Of a DNA stretch of 56,714 nucleotides, positions 9,900-20,719 are shown piece by piece. Both the position numbers and the translations under genes were made by a program. Location: the IMG/VR virus record IMGVR_UViG_3300017917_000721, positions 1 to 56,714 of that record. The stretch is one strand, 5' to 3'. Source of the DNA: a virus. Position 1 is the stretch's first letter. Each line of letters opens with the position of its first letter. The notes beneath the pieces are model-generated. The model saw nothing but the letters and a program-made list of their open reading frames with translations. It was not told the DNA's origin and ran no database searches.

Positions 9900-12800
9900 A
9901 TGGCTGAATTTATACTAGGTAGAATTAAGTTTGTATACAGAAACAACTGGGCTACATCTACAGCTTATGTAGTAGATGACGTAGTAACAACCGGTGGTAA
10001 AACTTACATTTGTATATCAAATCATACCTCTTCAAGTTTATTTGGAACAGACTATGATCCAAATCCAAATATTTCTAAATGGAATTTGTTAGCAGACGGT
10101 CAGCAATGGAGAGAGGACTGGACTCCTAGCACATATTACAATACTGGTGACCTAGTAAAGTACGGCGGAATTGTTTATCTGTGTGTAGAACCACATACAT
10201 CGGCAACTTACACTACTCCAACATACTTGGGGTTAGAAGATGATCTTTCTAAGTGGGATGAATTTGCAACATCTTCAAGCTGGCTAGGTGATTGGACTGT
10301 TAGCACACGTTATAAAAAATATGACATGGTATCTTATGGTGGTATCGTGTACATTTGTAACACGCCTCATATTAGTGCAACCACACTAGCATCGGGGCTA
10401 GAGAACGACCTAAGCAAGTGGGATGTATTTAATTCTGGTATTGTTTATAGAAATGAATGGGATGGCGGAAGCGTTCGCTATCGTGCAAACGATGTCGTTA
10501 AGTACGGCGCAGATCTTTGGATCTGTACAGCATTCCATACTTCAAGTGCTAGTTTTGATAACAGCAAGTGGAGCATTTTTATTAACGGCTTTGAGTTTGA
10601 AAGTTCTTGGTCAGATTCAGAAATTTATCAAATTGGTGATGTAGTTACATACGGTGGTTATTCGTATATTGCTAAAACTAATCACACAAACAAAATCCCA
10701 ACTTCTAATCCTTCAGACTGGGCAGTTTATACAACTGGATTTAATTTTGTTGGCGAATGGAGCGACTCAGTAGACTATAGAGTAGGCGATTTAATTAGAC
10801 TAGGCGGTTACTCTTATGTAGCAACTGCTGACAATACAAATCAAGTTCCACCAAATGTTTCATACTGGCAAAGACTTAATAGCGGATTACGAAATACTGG
10901 CTCATCTGTTAGCTATACAGCAGTAGCCGCTACTGCTCAAAGTCCTAGTGTTGGAACTAGTGCAACATTTGATGTAACACGTTCAGGTACTGTGTACAAT
11001 GTTGTAATTAATAACAACGGAGCAAACTTTGTTACAGGCGATACGCTAAAGATTTTAGGAACTAGCGTAGGCGGAATTACACCAGCCAACGACATTACTA
11101 TAACAGTTACTGGCGCCACTGGCGGAGATATAACAGATATTACATGGACTGGCATTTCAGTTACATGGTCATCGGGCACAGATTATGTTCTTGGAGACAT
11201 TGTGTTCTTTGGTGCTAACACTTACACTTGTGTAGCAGCACACACCGCAGGATCATTAAATCGTCCAGATAACGATACTGTAGCAGCATATTGGAATCTA
11301 TTAGCAGCTGGTGCAGAAAGTGCAACACTTACAACAGCTGGCGACACATTGTACTATGGCCCAACAGGACCAACAAGACTGCCAATTGGTAGAGATGGTC
11401 AAGTATTGCGTGTCAAGGACGGATACCCAAGTTGGGAAACATACGGGCATATTTTCAATGCTGTTTATGTTGGGCCAACTGGAGTAGACTTACCTTATCC
11501 AGATGCAGGATTTAGTATTGACAAACCTTGGAAAACAATTAGATTTGCAGCAAGACAAATTGAAGAAGGTTACAGAAATTCAAATGCTAAATTTTTATTA
11601 GAAATTAACAAACAGTTCTTAATCAAAGAAGTTCGTAATTTTATTGACTATACTTACAAAGCATCAGTAACTGGATCAAGTCTCGGAGCATTCACTACAG
11701 CCAGTACAGCTGGTTTGAGTGTTGGAATGCCTATAACATTTGGAACATTAGCTGGAAGTTTAACAATCAGCGGTAATCCAATCAATACTAGTACTGTGTA
11801 TTATGTCAAAACTATCACAACTAACACTAGTTTTACTATCAGTACAACATATCTTGGAGCTACAGTAAATGCAGCTGGCACAGGAACAGCAGTTGCTACT
11901 TTCAGTTATGATGGCGCAAAAGCAGAACGCGATGCAGGCATTATTATTGACGGATTAATTTACGATATTAGTCACGGCGGCACACAGAAAACAACAGCTA
12001 ACACATTGTCTTTCTATGATACTTCTGGTACTGCTTACATTACAGCAAATACTAAGTATCAAATAAATCAATTTATTGGTAGCCATGTATACCTAAGAAC
12101 TATACTTGCTAATGTATTAAACAATACTGCACCAGCTCAGAATTATCAAACACTTAATAGTGTAGTTGATGTAGCAAGCCAGCAAATTAACACTAATTAT
12201 ACAGCTGAAGCAGGTGTAGTTACAGATGCGCAGGCATTAGTTAGTATCCTTATTGACGGACTGTCACAAGGAGACACATCAACTACAGCAGCAGCAATTA
12301 ACCCTAACACATCAATTAACATCAAAACCGGAACATATTCGGAAGTATTGCCAATTGTAGTACCATCAAATACTGCATTAGTTGGCGATGAATTACGCTC
12401 AACAGTTGTACAGCCAAAATCAGCTAACCCAATTTTAGTTAATGACAAAGATAAGACTGTTGGCAGCTTGAACAGAATCAAGGAACTCATTCCAGATTTA
12501 GTGGCTAATACTACAATTACACCTACAACAGGCAATACAGCAACACAGGTAACAACATTACCTGCCGGAGATGCTGGTAGTACTGTAGCCGTTACTAGAA
12601 CAATTTCTAGTGCAAACACAATTTACGACATTGTCAATACAGGATTTGCTGCAATTCCAAGTTTCCAGTTTTCAACACCAACAAACTATAACACAAGTTT
12701 AGTCGATACTGCGTATGCTTCAACTGGATATGCTACAGGAAATACAGCAAACTTTGGAGACGGACGTCAGCAGGTTATTCAAAACTATGACTTTATTGTA

Positions 12801-15800
12801 GCAGATGTTTTGCAATATTATGCTAACGGTGCATATTCTGCGTTGTGGGCTGCTACCACAACAGAAGGCAGAGAAAAGGGCAAACGAGATATTAAGTATA
12901 TCCTAGATGCTATCCAGCACGATATGTTGTATGGTGGTAATTATCAATCATTGATTGCAGGTAGTTCTTACTATAGTTCTTATCTGTTAAACATTAGTGC
13001 TGAAGAAAAGCCTGCATTTATTGATGCATTTGGTTTTATGAAAACACTGATTGGTAAAATTGTTCGTAAAGACGCCATTACCGCACAGTCAGGAAACACC
13101 GTAACAAGAGTTAGTACAGGCACCGCCGGTAGTGCGGCTGCTGGAGCATTTGCTGAAGATCGCATTCAAAACGTTATTGATTGGATCACAAACGGATCTG
13201 GTCCGACAGCAGTTGCACCGTATACTGGTTGGGCTAGTGCAAGTTTACAAACTGCTTATGCAAAAATTGTTAGCAAGAAATCAGAAATTATTGCAGATAC
13301 AACTGGTTGGGTGCAAAAGTTCTATCAAAGTGTTGTTTTAAGTACAGATCTTACAGATAGAGATACTGGTTTACTAGTAGATGCAATCGCACTTGACGTT
13401 GTATTAGGGACAAACTTTAACTCTATGAGTGCCGGCCGTGCTTACTTAAGAGGAACTGAATCAACTGAAAGATTGTTAAACGGTCCAATTAAAGCACCAA
13501 CATTAGGCGCAATTAATTTCTTAAAATATAAGATTAAAAACATTGCCGCGTCTGGTGCAGCAGCACAGATTCAAACAACCATCGATGATATTACAGGAAC
13601 AATTCTAGGAGGAAAAACACCTAGAATTAACTATCCAGATCCTGTGCTGCCAGCAGCTACTTATTCAAATGTTACTGGTACTAACTTATCAGGAACAGGT
13701 TCTAGTGGTGCATTTAATTTTGTAAGGACATCGGTTGGACTTACAGCATCAGTTGCAACTGCTGGTTCAGGATACAGCGCAGGTAATCAAATTAGAATCC
13801 TTGGATCTGATATTGGCGGAGTAACACCAGCTAACGATATTGTTGTTACAGTTGCTTCAGTTTCTACTGGAGGCATTACTGGCGTTACTATATCTACATT
13901 TAAAGATGCTGTTATATTATTAGAAGATAACAGATCGTTTATCTTAGATGAAGTTATTGCATACATTAATTTCACTTATCCAAGTTTAGTTTATAACCAA
14001 TCTTTAACACGTAGAGATGCTGGATATATCCTAGATGCGTTACATTATGATTTGATATACGGCGGAGATTTTGCAAGCCAACAAGCAGGTCAAGCATACT
14101 ACAGTTTTGGTGTAAGTCAAATTTCAACTTACGTTAAAACAGCAACATTAGATGCTATCAGCAGAATCAGTACAGTAGCCCAAGCAGTAGTACAAAATAA
14201 TGCAGTTACACCAACATCAGGTAACTCTACAAGTCAAATATTTAAAGCTACAGTACAAGTAGCTGGCAGTATACTTGCAGGCACTACAATAAGTGGCTTA
14301 GTAACTAAGATTTATAACTATGCTGATTTAGGATTAACCGCAGGCGCACCTTCAATAACAATCACAGCTATTGCAGGCACTGATACATTTACTTCAAATG
14401 CACACGGCCTTGCCAACGGTGATTTAGTTGAAATGTTAGCAAGTTCAACTAACGGACTAGTTCAAGGAACAACATACTATGTTGTAAACTCTGCAACTAA
14501 TACATTTAAACTTGCAAATACACACAGCGGAACAGCATTAACTACGTTTACTGATGGCACTGGCCTTTCAATTAGTGTCCATAAAACTAATCTTCCATAC
14601 ATTGGGTGGGTAGATGCTGATTTACAAACACAATATGAAGTTTTAAATTCAGCTAAATCTACAATTCAAGCTAACGTTGTTGATTTTATTGACACAACTT
14701 ATGCTAACTTAACTTACGATTCAGCACTAGCCAGCAGAGATGCCGGTTTAAATATTGATGCTGTAAGTTTTGACTTTATGTTTAACAGTAATTTTAGAAC
14801 TGTTAAAGCAGGCCAGTCATATCGTCGTCCACAGAGTACTGAGTTAACAGGACGATTACTAGATAGCACACGTGAATCATTAAAATATCTTCAAACACAG
14901 ATTACTGATACAGTTTATGCTAATTCAACAGCCGTAACTAGAGCTAATGTGGGCATGAAAACTGTTATTAATCAGTTAGTATTTGGAGTTGGAGAGACAC
15001 CAGAAACTACTGGTACAACAACCTACAACAACGAGCTATCAACTATTAAAGGTGTAGAGATTCTAAGAGCTAATAAAGAATTTTTGGCCGCAGAAGCTAC
15101 TGCATGGGTAGACAGTTACTATGGCGGAACTGTAACCAGTACAAATGCTACTGGTAATATATTGACAACCAGCGCAACTCACAATCTTACTGTTGGCGAT
15201 CCAATTAGATTCTCATTTACACAGATTAATACAGTAGCAACCGCTGCAGATGCATCAACTAAGAAGATTACACTACAAACCACATCAGGTGTTGTAGTTG
15301 GCATGCCAGTTACATTTACTGGAACATTATTTGGTGGAGTAAGTCAAGCACCAACAGTTTACTATGTAACAAGTGTTGTTGGTAGCGATATTACTATCAG
15401 TTCTACAAATGGTGGAGCTAACTTTGATGTCACAAACGGTTCTGGTTTAATGTCAGTCTCGATTGGTGGTGTTATGGGAGGTGTTAATGCTGATATAATT
15501 TATTATGTCCTAACAACACCAAGTATTACAACATTTACAGTTACCGCAGAACAAAATTCTTCAACAACAGTATCCGTTACTTCAATGATAGGTGCTATGA
15601 AAGTTGGGTATGCTTACGATAAAGAATCATGTAAGCGAGACATGCGTGAGTTTATTAACGCATTAATATACGATGTTCAGCACATTGGAAATTACAAGTC
15701 AAAGAGAGCAGCTGAACTATATCTCAATGCAGTTAACGGTTCACAGTTATCAGACATGTTCCATGTTAGAAATGCCAGCGGTATAAGAAATATGACTATG

Positions 15801-18800
15801 TCTGGACTAATAGGACCACTAAGTGTGCCTAACGAGTACGGTACAAAACGTCCAGAAGGCGGCGCATACACCAGTTTAGATCCAGGATTTGGACCTTACG
15901 ATACAAATGCGTGGGTAAGTTCACGCTCATGCTATGTACAGAACTGTTCACTATTTGGTAACGGTGCTACTGCGTTGAAGATTGACGGTGCATTACACGC
16001 AGGCGGAAACAGATCTATCGTTGCTAACGACTATACAACATTTATCAGTGATGGTATTGGTACATGGTGTACTGGTAGTAATGCATTGACAGAACTTGTT
16101 TCTGTGTTTGCTTACTATTCATATGCAGGTTATATTGCAGAACTTGGCGGGAAGATCCGTGCAACCAACGGTAACAGCTCATACGGTACATACGGTGTAA
16201 TTGGTGAAGGTGTTGATACTTACGAAACACCTTTATATGCTCGACTCAACAACAGAGGCGAAGACGCATTTATTACCAACGTGTTAACCGATGGTGCAGA
16301 CGAAGTTCTTCGCATAGAGTATGCTAACGCTGGTATAAACTATACCAATGCAGACTTTACTATTAGCGGTGCTGGTTTCAACGCAGCGGCAATTGGTGAC
16401 GAATTTAGAGACTATGGTGTGTTTGAAACACGCTTGGTTGACTTGAATGACGGCTACGGTTTTGGCGGAACTGGTTACTTAACTGCCGCAAACGCAGCAC
16501 AGGTCAGCACAATAGGAACAATTACTATTGCTGCATCAGACACTCAATTGAGTACAGCCTATGTAGGCATGCGAATTTTAATAACAGCAGGTACAGGTGC
16601 AGGTCAATATGCCGCAATTTTAACTTACAATAACGGTAGCAAAACTGCACAAGTTTACAGAGAGTTGTTTACTAATTTAACAGTCACAGGCACCGATCTT
16701 TCAACAGATAGATTGACTGTAGCCAGCACAGCAACATTGTTTGCTAACATGCCAATTTATCTAAGTGCTAATATTGGTGGAGCATTAGCTAACACACTAT
16801 ACTATGTTAAAACTATTGCCAGTGGAACAGAGTTTACTATTAGCGAAACTAGCGGCGGCGCAACATTTGATATAACATCGACAACTACAGGTCAAACTGT
16901 AACTTTATATGCAGCTGGATGGGATCATGCTATTCCAGGAAAGACTGTTGCCAACGCATTAGATTTGACTACTACATACATCATCGAACCAAGAGTTACT
17001 TACTCAAGTCCAGGCTATACAGCTTCAGCTAGAACATTATCTAGTTCAGCTACATGGCAAGCTATTACCTACGGTTCTAATACATTCTTAGCAATACCAA
17101 CAGGTAGTGCTGCTACAACATACAGTTCTAACGGAACTACATGGAGTGGCGCCGGCAACTTACCAAGCTCAACAACATGGATTGATGTAGCTTATGGTGG
17201 CGGTGAAGGTGCTACAGCTACAGCAGTTGTAGGCGGCCTAGGAGGTATTGGGGCAGTTCTACAGGCCAATATGGGTACTGGTGTAACTGCTGGCCAGGTA
17301 GTATCTGTGACAGTTGTACAAGGAGGTTTTGGATACCTAACACCTCCAACAATCAGCTTCACTGGAACCGGTGGTAGCGGAACTGTTGCAACAGCAGTAG
17401 TACTAGACGGTGTAATTCAATCAGTTACTGTAACAATTCCAGGTTCTGGTTGGGTTGGAACACCAACTGTTACCGCAAGAACTGATATTATCACTTCGTT
17501 CACTATGAACAGCTGGGGTAAAAACTATACCAGTCCTCCAACAGTTACAGTTAGCGGCGGAGGTAGCACTAATCAAGCAACAGGAACAGCCGTATTAACA
17601 AACAACGGAGTAAGTAGTATTACTGTTGGAAATAGCGGTGGAACTGGTTACACTAGCCAACCAACTGTTTCTGTATTAGATAGCAATGCTAAGTTTATTG
17701 CTATTCCTTCTGTTGCATCAGGCGGAACTACAAAAGCAGCTTATCAGACAGTAGCAGGTGCTGGTACAAACGCAGCGTGGACTGCAAGTACTGGTTCTTT
17801 ACCAAACGGTAGCTATACTTCTATTGCTTATGGCGGTGGCTATTGGGTAGCAGTTGGTGGAGCAAGCTCTGCAACTCGAACAGCAGACGGCAACACATGG
17901 GTATCAGTAACTATCCCAACACTTGGTGCTGGCACATATAGTTCTGTATGCTATGGTAACGGAACATTTGTGGCAATTTCATCAGGTTCTAATGCTACCG
18001 CAATTTCAACTACATCAGGAAATAGCTGGACAGCAGGCGGAACCTTACCAAGTTCTACAACTTGGGTCAGCGTTGCTTACGGTAATGGCAGATTTGTTGC
18101 TATTGCCAGCGGCGGAACAGAAGTTGCATATAGTCTAGACAAAGGCACAACATGGATTGCAAGCTCCGCAGGACTACCGGCAAGTGCATCATGGAATAAA
18201 ATCACCTACGGTCAGGGCTTGTTTGTAGCAGTTGCCGCAGGAACTACTACTTGTGCTACAAGCCAATTTGGTATAAACTGGACAGCACGAACTATGCCAA
18301 GTTCAAGTAACTGGAAAGGAGTAGTGTTCGGAAACCCAACAGTTTCTTCTGTTATAACTCCGATATTTGCAGCAGTTTCAAACACATCTGGACAAGTGGG
18401 TGCAAGTATTAGAACAGGCGCAACACCGTTAGGACGTATGAAGGTTGCATCTAATAAGATTACAGAAATTAGAATGGTTGAACCTGGTTCTGGATTCCCA
18501 AGAGGTGCAGTAACAGCAACAACTACAAGTACAAATGTAATCACTACTAGCGATACAACAAACTTGACAGAGCTACAACCAGTAGAATTTACAGGTTTAG
18601 ATGCTTATGGACTTGTAACAGACACTACTTATTATGTAACTACAGGTAGTATTGTTTCTAATACTTCGTTCAAAGTTTCAACTAGTATTGCACTAGCAAC
18701 CGCAGGAACAGCAGTTAACTTAACTACCGGAACAGGCCTAACAGGCATGTACATGGCAGGCCCAACTGTAACACAAGTTGATCCTAACAAGACACGTACT

Positions 18801-19709
18801 GCACCAACAAGAACACGTATTGGAACAGGCATACTATCTAATCCAACATTTACTAACAGGGGTACTGCAAACACAACTGCCACTGCTACAGTAACTGGGG
18901 ACGGATTCAGTGACTTGTATCAAGCAAGCAGCTTTATTAACGTTTCTAATTTATACGAGTTACCATTAGCAGGTGCTAACGTAGAATTTGCAAGTATACC
19001 AGGACAGTGGTTTAAACTAGTAAGTGTAACCAATCCATTAGGGATACCAGGAAACTATACAGCAACATTCCAAATTAATCCAAGTTTGAGTGTGTTGAAT
19101 GCTCCTGCTCACAACGACTTAATTACTACAAGACTAAAATATAGTCAGGTTCGTTTAACAGGACATGACTTCTTGTACATTGGTACTGGCGGTTTCGCAG
19201 CCACTAACTATCCAGAAGTTAATGTTTCAACAGCTATAACAGCTAATCAAACATTAGGATCAAATGGCGGACGAGTATTCTTTACAAGTACTGACCAGGA
19301 TGGTAACTTTAACGTTGGTGGATTGTTTGGAGTTCAACAATCAACTGGTACTGCTACATTGAATGCATCAGCATTTAACTTGTCAGGCTTGCAGAGCTTG
19401 CAACTTGGTACAGTTTCGGTTGGTGCTGGATCAGCAATTATTACAAGTTTCTCAACAGATCCTTACTTCACTGCTAACAGCGATAACATTTTACCAACTC
19501 AACGTGCTATTAAATCATATATTACAGCACAGATTGGTGGCGGTCAGAGCTCGTTGAACGTAAATACACTGACTTCAGGTGTAATCTACGTGGCTAATAA
19601 TACGATAAGTACTACTAGCGGAGTAGAAATTAAGGTAAAAGCAAAGATGAACTTTGCCGCTGGAATAGACGGTGCACCAGTAGCCCTAGCATACTTTTTA
19701 CAAAGATAA
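9900..19709 (+). CDS. Giant modular tail fiber / adhesin (3269 aa), paralog of the preceding gene
   Basis: A single frame of 9.8 kb with its own late promoter motif and an AAAGGAA ribosome site. It shares its plan with the 2722-aa fiber: seven N-terminal 'GDxVxYGGxxYxC...HTS' repeats, a beta-helix start ('KPWKTIRFAARQIEEGY'), 'GTYSEVLPIVVPSN' with 'GDELRSTVVQP', Asp-box-like turns ('YSSNGTTW', 'RTADGNTW', 'YSLDKGTTW'), and the C-terminal 'FFTSTDQDGNFNVG'. It differs in carrying six spaced copies of a segment of the form 'RDxxYIxDAxxxDxxxGG' (about residues 680, 995, 1155, 1370, 1610 and 1910), of which the smaller paralog has one. Function inferred: host-range adhesin on the distal fiber or baseplate. 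A structural core assignment would need fold prediction. Confidence 0.85.
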   Translation: MAEFILGRIKFVYRNNWATSTAYVVDDVVTTGGKTYICISNHTSSSLFGTDYDPNPNISKWNLLADGQQWREDWTPSTYYNTGDLVKYGGIVYLCVEPHTSATYTTPTYLGLEDDLSKWDEFATSSSWLGDWTVSTRYKKYDMVSYGGIVYICNTPHISATTLASGLENDLSKWDVFNSGIVYRNEWDGGSVRYRANDVVKYGADLWICTAFHTSSASFDNSKWSIFINGFEFESSWSDSEIYQIGDVVTYGGYSYIAKTNHTNKIPTSNPSDWAVYTTGFNFVGEWSDSVDYRVGDLIRLGGYSYVATADNTNQVPPNVSYWQRLNSGLRNTGSSVSYTAVAATAQSPSVGTSATFDVTRSGTVYNVVINNNGANFVTGDTLKILGTSVGGITPANDITITVTGATGGDITDITWTGISVTWSSGTDYVLGDIVFFGANTYTCVAAHTAGSLNRPDNDTVAAYWNLLAAGAESATLTTAGDTLYYGPTGPTRLPIGRDGQVLRVKDGYPSWETYGHIFNAVYVGPTGVDLPYPDAGFSIDKPWKTIRFAARQIEEGYRNSNAKFLLEINKQFLIKEVRNFIDYTYKASVTGSSLGAFTTASTAGLSVGMPITFGTLAGSLTISGNPINTSTVYYVKTITTNTSFTISTTYLGATVNAAGTGTAVATFSYDGAKAERDAGIIIDGLIYDISHGGTQKTTANTLSFYDTSGTAYITANTKYQINQFIGSHVYLRTILANVLNNTAPAQNYQTLNSVVDVASQQINTNYTAEAGVVTDAQALVSILIDGLSQGDTSTTAAAINPNTSINIKTGTYSEVLPIVVPSNTALVGDELRSTVVQPKSANPILVNDKDKTVGSLNRIKELIPDLVANTTITPTTGNTATQVTTLPAGDAGSTVAVTRTISSANTIYDIVNTGFAAIPSFQFSTPTNYNTSLVDTAYASTGYATGNTANFGDGRQQVIQNYDFIVADVLQYYANGAYSALWAATTTEGREKGKRDIKYILDAIQHDMLYGGNYQSLIAGSSYYSSYLLNISAEEKPAFIDAFGFMKTLIGKIVRKDAITAQSGNTVTRVSTGTAGSAAAGAFAEDRIQNVIDWITNGSGPTAVAPYTGWASASLQTAYAKIVSKKSEIIADTTGWVQKFYQSVVLSTDLTDRDTGLLVDAIALDVVLGTNFNSMSAGRAYLRGTESTERLLNGPIKAPTLGAINFLKYKIKNIAASGAAAQIQTTIDDITGTILGGKTPRINYPDPVLPAATYSNVTGTNLSGTGSSGAFNFVRTSVGLTASVATAGSGYSAGNQIRILGSDIGGVTPANDIVVTVASVSTGGITGVTISTFKDAVILLEDNRSFILDEVIAYINFTYPSLVYNQSLTRRDAGYILDALHYDLIYGGDFASQQAGQAYYSFGVSQISTYVKTATLDAISRISTVAQAVVQNNAVTPTSGNSTSQIFKATVQVAGSILAGTTISGLVTKIYNYADLGLTAGAPSITITAIAGTDTFTSNAHGLANGDLVEMLASSTNGLVQGTTYYVVNSATNTFKLANTHSGTALTTFTDGTGLSISVHKTNLPYIGWVDADLQTQYEVLNSAKSTIQANVVDFIDTTYANLTYDSALASRDAGLNIDAVSFDFMFNSNFRTVKAGQSYRRPQSTELTGRLLDSTRESLKYLQTQITDTVYANSTAVTRANVGMKTVINQLVFGVGETPETTGTTTYNNELSTIKGVEILRANKEFLAAEATAWVDSYYGGTVTSTNATGNILTTSATHNLTVGDPIRFSFTQINTVATAADASTKKITLQTTSGVVVGMPVTFTGTLFGGVSQAPTVYYVTSVVGSDITISSTNGGANFDVTNGSGLMSVSIGGVMGGVNADIIYYVLTTPSITTFTVTAEQNSSTTVSVTSMIGAMKVGYAYDKESCKRDMREFINALIYDVQHIGNYKSKRAAELYLNAVNGSQLSDMFHVRNASGIRNMTMSGLIGPLSVPNEYGTKRPEGGAYTSLDPGFGPYDTNAWVSSRSCYVQNCSLFGNGATALKIDGALHAGGNRSIVANDYTTFISDGIGTWCTGSNALTELVSVFAYYSYAGYIAELGGKIRATNGNSSYGTYGVIGEGVDTYETPLYARLNNRGEDAFITNVLTDGADEVLRIEYANAGINYTNADFTISGAGFNAAAIGDEFRDYGVFETRLVDLNDGYGFGGTGYLTAANAAQVSTIGTITIAASDTQLSTAYVGMRILITAGTGAGQYAAILTYNNGSKTAQVYRELFTNLTVTGTDLSTDRLTVASTATLFANMPIYLSANIGGALANTLYYVKTIASGTEFTISETSGGATFDITSTTTGQTVTLYAAGWDHAIPGKTVANALDLTTTYIIEPRVTYSSPGYTASARTLSSSATWQAITYGSNTFLAIPTGSAATTYSSNGTTWSGAGNLPSSTTWIDVAYGGGEGATATAVVGGLGGIGAVLQANMGTGVTAGQVVSVTVVQGGFGYLTPPTISFTGTGGSGTVATAVVLDGVIQSVTVTIPGSGWVGTPTVTARTDIITSFTMNSWGKNYTSPPTVTVSGGGSTNQATGTAVLTNNGVSSITVGNSGGTGYTSQPTVSVLDSNAKFIAIPSVASGGTTKAAYQTVAGAGTNAAWTASTGSLPNGSYTSIAYGGGYWVAVGGASSATRTADGNTWVSVTIPTLGAGTYSSVCYGNGTFVAISSGSNATAISTTSGNSWTAGGTLPSSTTWVSVAYGNGRFVAIASGGTEVAYSLDKGTTWIASSAGLPASASWNKITYGQGLFVAVAAGTTTCATSQFGINWTARTMPSSSNWKGVVFGNPTVSSVITPIFAAVSNTSGQVGASIRTGATPLGRMKVASNKITEIRMVEPGSGFPRGAVTATTTSTNVITTSDTTNLTELQPVEFTGLDAYGLVTDTTYYVTTGSIVSNTSFKVSTSIALATAGTAVNLTTGTGLTGMYMAGPTVTQVDPNKTRTAPTRTRIGTGILSNPTFTNRGTANTTATATVTGDGFSDLYQASSFINVSNLYELPLAGANVEFASIPGQWFKLVSVTNPLGIPGNYTATFQINPSLSVLNAPAHNDLITTRLKYSQVRLTGHDFLYIGTGGFAATNYPEVNVSTAITANQTLGSNGGRVFFTSTDQDGNFNVGGLFGVQQSTGTATLNASAFNLSGLQSLQLGTVSVGAGSAIITSFSTDPYFTANSDNILPTQRAIKSYITAQIGGGQSSLNVNTLTSGVIYVANNTISTTSGVEIKVKAKMNFAAGIDGAPVALAYFLQR

Positions 19710-19724
19710 TACGGAGAATTTTAA

Positions 19725-20048
19725 ATGGCAACAGGAAGATTATATACCCCAACACAGTTGGGAACAGGAAATACAACAATTTACATTGTTCCTACCGGGT
19801 ACTACTCTGTGTGCAACGTGTCTTTAACAAACACAGGCACCGCGGCAGTAACCATAAGACTGGCGATTTCAACCAGTGCAACACCAAGTGCAGCAGAGTT
19901 TATTGAATATGACACAAACATTGTTGGTAAAGGTGTTTTTGAACGTACCAGCTTAGTTCTGCAAGCAGGCTACTATCTAGTAGCATCGGCAAGCGTTGGT
20001 TCTGTAATCAATGCTAATGTGTACGGTATTGAAACCAGTACAACTTAA
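19725..20048 (+). CDS. Small beta-rich virion protein
   Basis: 107 residues, ATG preceded by 'CGGAGAATTTTAA', 15 bp after the giant fiber. Alternating hydrophobic strands ('YYSVCNVSLTNTGTAAVTIR') and a Gly/Ser/Thr-rich composition suggest an Ig-like or small beta-sandwich fold. Such short proteins follow fiber genes in many aquatic T4-like phages. It may be distantly related to the product at 943-1272. No enzyme motif is seen. Likely a fiber-associated structural component, by context only. Confidence 0.6.
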   Translation: MATGRLYTPTQLGTGNTTIYIVPTGYYSVCNVSLTNTGTAAVTIRLAISTSATPSAAEFIEYDTNIVGKGVFERTSLVLQAGYYLVASASVGSVINANVYGIETSTT

Positions 20049-20071
20049 TAAGATCTAAGTGAGGAAATAAC

Positions 20072-20710
20072 ATGCCACGATATAATACAGTAGCACCAAC
20101 CACAACAGTTGCAACAGCATCTACTATTGCAGCTCCTCAAACTGGTCTACTAACAACATTAACTGGAACACCGCCTTACACAATTACCTTAGCTAACCCA
20201 GCACTTTTTGTTGGACAAACTCAGGCGTTTTGGAATACAACCGGTGGCGCAGTTACATTAAGTTTAGTAGGTGTAACAGGTAGCCCTACTATTAAAGGAC
20301 CAAACGTTAACAGCTCAACAACTTACGTGATGAACGGTAACCAAGTTGTAGCATTAACATCTGACGGAACTAACTACGTGATAACAGGTATCACTGGTGT
20401 TGTTGGTCAATTTATTCATGTGGATGTTTCTGGATCTTATACCGCTTCAGCTAGCCAATGTTTATGGGTCAATACAACTGCAAGTGCAGTTACAGTTACA
20501 TTGCCAGCGGCTCCGACAAGAGGCGATACTATTAGAATTGTAGATGTTGCAAATACATTTAACACCAACAACCTTACAGTATCTAGAAACGGCCAACCAA
20601 TTATGAGCGATACAGGACCAACAGCAAACTTAACAGTTGCTACTCAAGGTGCAGCATTTGATATGATTTATTATGATGCAACTAGAGGTTGGAGAATCTT
20701 CACAATCTAA
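20072..20710 (+). CDS. Fiber-associated structural protein
   Basis: 212 residues, ATG after 'AAGTGAGGAAATAAC', a good ribosome site. The protein is almost entirely Thr/Ala/Val/Gly-rich strand-forming sequence. It has an internal two-fold look: 'TLANPALFVGQTQAFWNTT' with 'AVTLSLVGV' in the first half, and 'SASQCLWVNTTASAVTVTL' followed by 'RGDTIRIVDVANTF' in the second. It ends in 'YYDATRGWRIFTI'. This type of beta-repeat segment is frequent in short tail fibers and spikes. It stands between small structural genes and the three C1q-like fibers. Specific role unknown. Confidence 0.6.
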   Translation: MPRYNTVAPTTTVATASTIAAPQTGLLTTLTGTPPYTITLANPALFVGQTQAFWNTTGGAVTLSLVGVTGSPTIKGPNVNSSTTYVMNGNQVVALTSDGTNYVITGITGVVGQFIHVDVSGSYTASASQCLWVNTTASAVTVTLPAAPTRGDTIRIVDVANTFNTNNLTVSRNGQPIMSDTGPTANLTVATQGAAFDMIYYDATRGWRIFTI

Positions 20711-20719
20711 GGATAATAA

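Noticed and set aside
12197-12619. 140-aa open frame on the - strand inside the 3269-aa fiber
   Set aside because: It lies wholly antisense to a well-supported coding frame, has Val/Leu/Thr-rich low-complexity sequence of the type made by reversing Thr/Ala/Asn codons, and has no ribosome site or neighbour in that direction.
18212-18883. 110-aa and 83-aa hydrophobic frames on the - strand that look like membrane proteins
   Set aside because: The hydrophobicity arises from reading Thr/Ala/Gly-rich fiber codons in reverse; no start context and complete overlap with the fiber gene.
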